Shown: one piece after another, positions 59,734 to 64,000 of the stretch
How positions within the stretch are numbered: position 1 is the first letter of the stretch
Layout: each line of letters starts with the position of its first letter
DNA from: Ferrovum sp. PN-J185
GTDB taxonomy: Bacteria > Pseudomonadota > Gammaproteobacteria > Burkholderiales > Ferrovaceae
Assembly: GCF_001581925.1 (NCBI RefSeq)
Contig: NZ_LQZA01000002.1
Span: forward strand, 186,001-250,000
DNA: 64,000 bases
Reading direction: 5' to 3'
Program-made: the position numbers and the translations under genes
Notes under the pieces: model-generated
Told to the model about the DNA's origin: nothing
What the model saw: the letters and a program-made list of their open reading frames with translations, nothing else
Database searches by the model: none

Positions 59734-60280
59734 GTCCAAACTCAGCAATCTTTGTTTTAGTGTTAACTTTCATATTGGCAGCAGTCAGTATATTGGTTCC
59801 GTAATTGATTACTACTGGCTGATCTGTCTCTCCAATACCATTTTTTAAATATACTGTAAGTGATTGTGTTCTCAGTACAGTTACCGGTTGATCTAGAGTT
59901 TTTTGTCGTGTCACAACCACGTCACCGGTAAAAATAATTTTATCTAGGCTGTCAAAGCGAACTGCATCTCTAGATTGTACAGTGACTGGTGGCTCTTTAG
60001 GTTCAAAAGTGGTGAAGAGTACCTGGTTAAAGTAAGAGCTACTGTCATCTGGATAATGAATCATGTGATTAGCATACAGCGTATAGTGTACTCGTCCTTT
60101 TTCATCTAATTGTTGAGCAAAAAACTTACTCATAATAATGTCAGGTTTATGCTCTTTTAAATTACCACCCGTGGAGCCGCTGTGTTCCACTACACGCCAT
60201 AACCAGCCGGTTACTAATGCCATTAGTAAAACGACAAGAAGTGGTCCAAGAGATTCAATATTAGGGATTATTCGAGCCAT
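59696..60280 (-). CDS. lptC: LPS export protein LptC
   Basis: About 194 residues from the ATG at 60280 (M-A-R-I-I-P-N); a start seven codons earlier is possible. One N-terminal membrane helix (about 11-28) anchors a periplasmic OstA-like domain (D-K-I-I-F-T-G-D-V-V-V-T). It passes LPS from LptFG to LptA. It overlaps kdsC by 13 bases. Confidence 0.9.
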   Translation of the reverse strand: MARIIPNIESLGPLLVVLLMALVTGWLWRVVEHSGSTGGNLKEHKPDIIMSKFFAQQLDEKGRVHYTLYANHMIHYPDDSSSYFNQVLFTTFEPKEPPVTVQSRDAVRFDSLDKIIFTGDVVVTRQKTLDQPVTVLRTQSLTVYLKNGIGETDQPVVINYGTNILTAANMKVNTKTKIAEFGHAKAIYYPKKSH

Positions 60281-60804
60281 GGTGCAACGGCCTCTTGCCA
60301 TTGTCCTCTAGAGCTGAGTAGAAACTCTGCTGCCTGACGTACTGCTCCCTCTCCGCCTCCTACAGAGGCAATCCAGTCAACCTGATTACGAATTAGAGTG
60401 GGGGCTTCGGCAACAGTTAGTGAAACAGCGCATCTTTTGAGAATCGGTAAATCTTGTAGGTCGTCTCCCATGTAAGCACATTCTTCCCAAGATAATCTTA
60501 ATTGTTTAATGAGTTTCTCAAAACAACCAAGCTTATCATCAACACCTTGAAATACATGACTAATATTTAATTCGCGCGCTCTAGTATTAACAATTTCAGA
60601 GTGTCTGCCGGTAATAATACAAGTTTCAATACCTACTCGCTGTAGTAGCTTAATGCCTAAGCCGTCGCGTACATGAAAAGACTTCATTTCTTCACCACGG
60701 CTACTAAAATACAGTTGACCATTAGTCATGATGCCATCAACATCAAAGCCTATTAATTTGATTGACCTGGTTCTTTGTGACAATGTTTTTAGAGCAGTGG
60801 TCAT
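60268..60804 (-). CDS. kdsC: Kdo-8-phosphate phosphatase KdsC
   Basis: About 178 residues from the ATG at 60804 (M-T-T-A-L-K-T); a TTG nine bases upstream sits too close to the ribosome site. HAD phosphatase motif I is G-F-D-V-D-G-I-M-T-N-G; motif III/IV is G-D-D-L-Q-D-L-P-I. It makes free Kdo for LPS inner core. It starts two bases from the kdsD stop. Confidence 0.95.
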   Translation of the reverse strand: MTTALKTLSQRTRSIKLIGFDVDGIMTNGQLYFSSRGEEMKSFHVRDGLGIKLLQRVGIETCIITGRHSEIVNTRARELNISHVFQGVDDKLGCFEKLIKQLRLSWEECAYMGDDLQDLPILKRCAVSLTVAEAPTLIRNQVDWIASVGGGEGAVRQAAEFLLSSRGQWQEAVAPWLE

Positions 60805-60805
60805 G

Positions 60806-61810
60806 TTATACAATCCCTGCGCGAAGAAGATCGTGCATATTAAAAGCGCCTATTAATTGTTTTTGGTCATTTAAAACGCAAATTCCAAATATTTTTTTAC
60901 TTTGCATCAATTCTGCTGCATCAACCGCAAGAGCACCTGAATAGACAGAAATGGGATTGATCGTCATCACATCTCCCATAGTCAATTCGTGTAATGTTAA
61001 CGCAGACTTCTCAAGTGTTCTTCTTAAATCTCCATCAGTAAAAATACCGAGTAACGTATTGTGCTCATCAACTATGGCAGTCAAGCCTAATGCTTTTTCG
61101 GACATGGTTTTAAGGGCTGTAATCAGACTGTCAGTTAGCTTGTTAACAGGTAACTCTTGTCCAGTATGCATAATTTCATTTACAGAAAGTAGTAAACGTT
61201 TCCCAAGCGATCCACCAGGGTGAGTTCTAGCAAAGTCATTTGCGGAGAAACCCTTGGCGCGTAATAAGGTAACAGTTAACGCATCACCTAACGCTAACAC
61301 GGCTGTGGTACTTGTAGTAGGAGCGAGATTATGCGGACAGGCCTCACGTTCAACACCAGCATTAATATGTACATCAGCAATCTGTGCCAATCGTGATGCG
61401 CTATTACCTGTAATACTCAATACTTTTGTACCGCGTCGTTTTAACAAGGGAACAATAGTAAGTAATTCTTCACTTTCTCCAGAATTTGATAGAGCAACAA
61501 GCACATCATTTGGTAAGATCATTCCAAGATCACCGTGACTGGCTTCAGCAGGATGCATAAAAAAAGAGGGAGTTCCGGTACTGGCAAGGGAAGAAGCAAT
61601 TTTTTTACCGATATGACCAGACTTACCCATGCCGCTAATCACTACACGACCTTGGCAATTAATAAGAAGATGGTGAGCGGCAACAAAATCTTTGTTTAGA
61701 CGTGATCCAAGCGCTTGAATGGCTTCGGCTTCCATGAGTAAAACCGATTGTGCTTGTTCAAGTATTTCTTGATCTGTAAATGTATGTAAATTCATAGAAT
61801 GATTAGTCAT
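60806..61810 (-). CDS. kdsD: Arabinose-5-phosphate isomerase KdsD
   Basis: A 334-residue enzyme (or 329 from the ATG at 61795) making arabinose-5-phosphate, the first Kdo precursor. An SIS domain (G-M-G-K-S-G-H-I-G-K-K, about residue 60) is followed by two CBS domains (about 210-330). First gene of the kdsD-kdsC-lptCAB-rpoN run, divergent from the KefB-type gene. Confidence 0.96.
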   Translation of the reverse strand: MTNHSMNLHTFTDQEILEQAQSVLLMEAEAIQALGSRLNKDFVAAHHLLINCQGRVVISGMGKSGHIGKKIASSLASTGTPSFFMHPAEASHGDLGMILPNDVLVALSNSGESEELLTIVPLLKRRGTKVLSITGNSASRLAQIADVHINAGVEREACPHNLAPTTSTTAVLALGDALTVTLLRAKGFSANDFARTHPGGSLGKRLLLSVNEIMHTGQELPVNKLTDSLITALKTMSEKALGLTAIVDEHNTLLGIFTDGDLRRTLEKSALTLHELTMGDVMTINPISVYSGALAVDAAELMQSKKIFGICVLNDQKQLIGAFNMHDLLRAGIV

Positions 61811-61836
61811 AAATTGGAATTATACTTGAGCCTTAT

Positions 61837-63810
61837 ATGGATCCGCTCAATCTAACATTAATTCTTTTAATTTCTGCAATCCTGGCCGTTTCGTTATGCA
61901 AGCGCCTAGGATTACCTCCTATGCTCGGATACTTATTAGCAGGCATCATTATAGGACCTAATGCCTCTGGTTTAGTGCCGCAAGAGCAAACTACTGCTCA
62001 ATTAGCTGATTTTGGTGTTGTTTTTCTGATGTTTACGGTGGGACTTGAGTTTAGCTTAGGGCAATTGGCTGCTATGAAAAAAACTGTATTTGGTTTGGGC
62101 GGCGCTCAGTTAATGATGTCCTTTACTCTTTTTTTTATAGGCGGTCATTTTTTATCTTTATCCTGGCAAGGTAATCTTATCTTATCAGGCGCCTTGTCGT
62201 TATCTTCTACCGCTATCATGGCGCGCTTGTTGGCAGAGCGCTTAGAAATGAAATCAATCCACGGGCAGAGAATTATGGGGGTTCTCTTATTCCAAGATCT
62301 CGCTGTAGTGCCATTTTTAATTTTAATTTCATCCCTTGCAACGCCTCATGAATATTTATTGAAAACCCTTGGGTTGGCGCTCTTCAAGGCAATTGTTGTA
62401 TTGATATTATTGCTGGGGTTAGGTAAAAAAATTCTAGATAAGTTGTTTTATTGGGTCGCGAAACAAAAATCATCAGAGGTATTTTTACTCAATGTATTGT
62501 TAGTAACACTGGGTATGTCTTATATCACCGAACAAGCAGGGTTGTCCCTAGCTTTAGGTGCCTTCGTATCAGGTATCTTAATTTCGGAAACTGATTACCG
62601 CTATCAAGTTGAGGACTACATTAAGCCTTTTAGAGATATTTTATTAGGATTGTTTTTTATTACCATTGGTGCCCTATTAAATATACACATTGTTATACAT
62701 AACTCTTATTGGGTTCTTTTGGCATTAATCGTGATTATGTTAGCAAAGCTTGCCACAGCTTATGTATCTAGTCGCTTGTTAGGAAATATCGATTCTGTAG
62801 CATTACGTATTGCGTTAGCTATTGCCCCAGCAGGGGAATTTGGGTTTGTGTTATTAGCTCAATCAGAAAGTTTGGACTTTGTTCCTCACTCTATTCTACA
62901 AATTACGTTGGCTGCCATGTTGATTTCTATGATGGTATCTCCTTTACTAATTCAAATGAGCGATCGCATTGTGTTGTATTGCTGCGAGAGTGAATGGTCA
63001 ATGCGTGCTGTCGCATTACACCAATTGGCTGCAAAAACCTATGGTACTAAGGGGCATATAATTGTCTGTGGGTATGGACGTAGCGGCCAAAATCTTACTC
63101 GTTTTTTAGAGCAAGAATCCCTGTCAGTTATTGCACTTGATAAGGATACACAGCGTGTTCGTTCAGCGGCTATAGCGGGAGAATCAGTAGTCTATGGGGA
63201 GGCCAGTCGCCGAGAAGTGTTAATTGCTGCCGGTATTCATCGCGCTTCAGCGGTCATCGTAACTTTTGCCGATACGGCGGTCTCTCTTGCCATAATCAAT
63301 CATGTGCGAGAATTGGAGCCTGGTATTCCCGTCATAGTAAGAACTTATGACGATGCTGATCTGGATATGTTGAAAAATGCTGGAGCGGCGGAAGTAGTGC
63401 CTGAAATTTTAGAGGGATCGTTAATGTTGGCATCACACGCTATGCTTGAATTGGGTGTGCCATTATCAAAAGTACTTAAGCGTATCCGACAAGTGCGTGC
63501 TGAAAGATATCATCTAATGCGTGGGTTTTTCAGAGGAGTGAGTGACGAAAGTATTGATTTGGAAGAAAGTAATCAGCCTCGATTAATTTCAGTATTAATT
63601 GTTGAGGATGCATATGCTAGAGGAAAGAAATTAAAAGAACTAATGGCTGGGTGTGAGGGGGTAGAAATAACCACGATAAGACGCCATGGAGAACGAAATT
63701 TACATCCACAGGCGGAAACCCAAATAGAGGCCCAAGATGTGGTTGTTTTGCTTGGAGTGAGCGAAAAACTGGCTCATGCTGAAAACTACTTATTACAAGG
63801 CAACAAATGA
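61837..63810 (+). CDS. Monovalent cation:proton antiporter-2, KefB/YbaL type
   Basis: A 657-residue protein with a CPA2 membrane domain of about 12 helices (1-380), a TrkA-N Rossmann domain (I-I-V-C-G-Y-G-R-S-G-Q-N near residue 412) and a TrkA-C domain at the end (about 580-655). It should move potassium or sodium against protons under nucleotide control. A TATACT box at 61821-61826 lies 11 bases before the ATG, implying a very short leader. In betaproteobacteria it typically stands divergent to kdsD, as here. Confidence 0.93.
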   Translation: MDPLNLTLILLISAILAVSLCKRLGLPPMLGYLLAGIIIGPNASGLVPQEQTTAQLADFGVVFLMFTVGLEFSLGQLAAMKKTVFGLGGAQLMMSFTLFFIGGHFLSLSWQGNLILSGALSLSSTAIMARLLAERLEMKSIHGQRIMGVLLFQDLAVVPFLILISSLATPHEYLLKTLGLALFKAIVVLILLLGLGKKILDKLFYWVAKQKSSEVFLLNVLLVTLGMSYITEQAGLSLALGAFVSGILISETDYRYQVEDYIKPFRDILLGLFFITIGALLNIHIVIHNSYWVLLALIVIMLAKLATAYVSSRLLGNIDSVALRIALAIAPAGEFGFVLLAQSESLDFVPHSILQITLAAMLISMMVSPLLIQMSDRIVLYCCESEWSMRAVALHQLAAKTYGTKGHIIVCGYGRSGQNLTRFLEQESLSVIALDKDTQRVRSAAIAGESVVYGEASRREVLIAAGIHRASAVIVTFADTAVSLAIINHVRELEPGIPVIVRTYDDADLDMLKNAGAAEVVPEILEGSLMLASHAMLELGVPLSKVLKRIRQVRAERYHLMRGFFRGVSDESIDLEESNQPRLISVLIVEDAYARGKKLKELMAGCEGVEITTIRRHGERNLHPQAETQIEAQDVVVLLGVSEKLAHAENYLLQGNK

Positions 63811-63877
63811 ATTTGTACGTAAACGTATTAACTGGTTTAAAATAATATATTTAATGCTTAAATAGCCTAAAATTATT

Positions 63878-64000
63878 GTGGCAAACCTTGTAGAAATAAC
63901 CAACCTTAACTTTGGGTATAACTCACGTTTAGTCCTAAAAGGGATAAACTTGACTGTGCCGAAGGGAAGCCTTGTGGCAATCATGGGGTTAAGTGGTTGT
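63878..64000 (+). CDS. mlaF: ABC transporter ATP-binding protein, MlaF-like (N-terminal fragment)
   Basis: A 41-codon fragment at the right edge from a GTG start. It reads V-A-N-L-V-E-I-T-N-L-N-F-G-Y then V-A-I-M-G-L-S-G-C, the beginning of a Walker A motif (usually G-x-S-G-C-G-K-T), which is cut by the window end. Position after the KefB-type gene matches mlaF of the Mla lipid-transport operon in related bacteria, but any ABC ATPase would look similar at this length. Confidence 0.65.
   Translation, partial: MANLVEITNLNFGYNSRLVLKGINLTVPKGSLVAIMGLSGC

Overview
The window is a gene-dense, AT-rich (about 40% GC by eye) stretch of chromosome, almost certainly from a betaproteobacterium. The best evidence is gene order: hpf-ptsN-hprK-rapZ beside rpoN and the lptB-lptA-lptC-kdsC-kdsD cluster next to a KefB-type antiporter and an MlaF-like ABC gene; thiS-thiG-trmB; lysA-lptM; yqgE-ruvX-pyrB-pyrC'; a lysine/alanine/proline histone H1-like gene; and a CIRCE element before groESL. 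The species cannot be named from this. A small-genome, AT-rich relative of the Nitrosomonadales/Ferrovales would fit, but that is inference. There is one tRNA gene, no rRNA, no CRISPR array and no intact mobile element.

Region by region. 1-5.7 kb: the start of an RND-type outer-membrane lipoprotein gene, ubiK, then an ammonium-uptake locus with two porin-glnK pairs, the second followed by amtB. 5.7-20.9 kb: metH, mpl, an RNase II-family gene, a TonB-like gene, photolyase, yqgE-ruvX-pyrB-pyrC' and prlC-xthA. 20.8-25.2 kb: ntrC, ntrB and glnA. 25.2-31.8 kb: rhodanese, aroE, mtgA, the histone-like gene, lysA, lptM, a MarR-type regulator and argH. 31.9-36.4 kb: a DUF294/CBS signalling protein, a DEDDh exonuclease and the acetate permease pair actP-yjcH. 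36.6-41.3 kb: groESL, dacB, a decayed IS200/IS605 tnpB and a small outer-membrane protein. 41.3-53.2 kb: ubiA, recG, ridA, spoT, rpoZ, gmk, yicC, rph, rdgB, hemW, ogt, trmB, thiG, thiS and tRNA-Gly(CCC). 53.3-64 kb: mutY, the rapZ-hprK-ptsN-hpf-rpoN block, LPS transport and Kdo synthesis genes, a KefB-type antiporter and a truncated mlaF-like gene.

The strongest theme is nitrogen control. NtrB, NtrC, sigma-54 (rpoN), glutamine synthetase, AmtB and two GlnK genes all lie in the window. I can read sigma-54 promoters with upstream NtrC-like sites before glnA and before porin2-glnK2-amtB. The two glnK genes are identical over 329 bases although the porins beside them have diverged widely, which points to recent gene conversion or selection for sequence identity. 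Porins physically linked to ammonium-transport genes suggest an outer-membrane step in ammonium acquisition.

Other points: a dihydroorotase-like gene that has lost its metal ligands; a MarR-type regulator with a four-cysteine C-terminal motif; a two-codon upstream ORF at the porin2 start; a tnpB/omegaRNA fossil; and several antiparallel genes that overlap at their 3' ends. I see no wholly new multi-gene system. The duplicated porin/GlnK locus is the most unusual part of the window.
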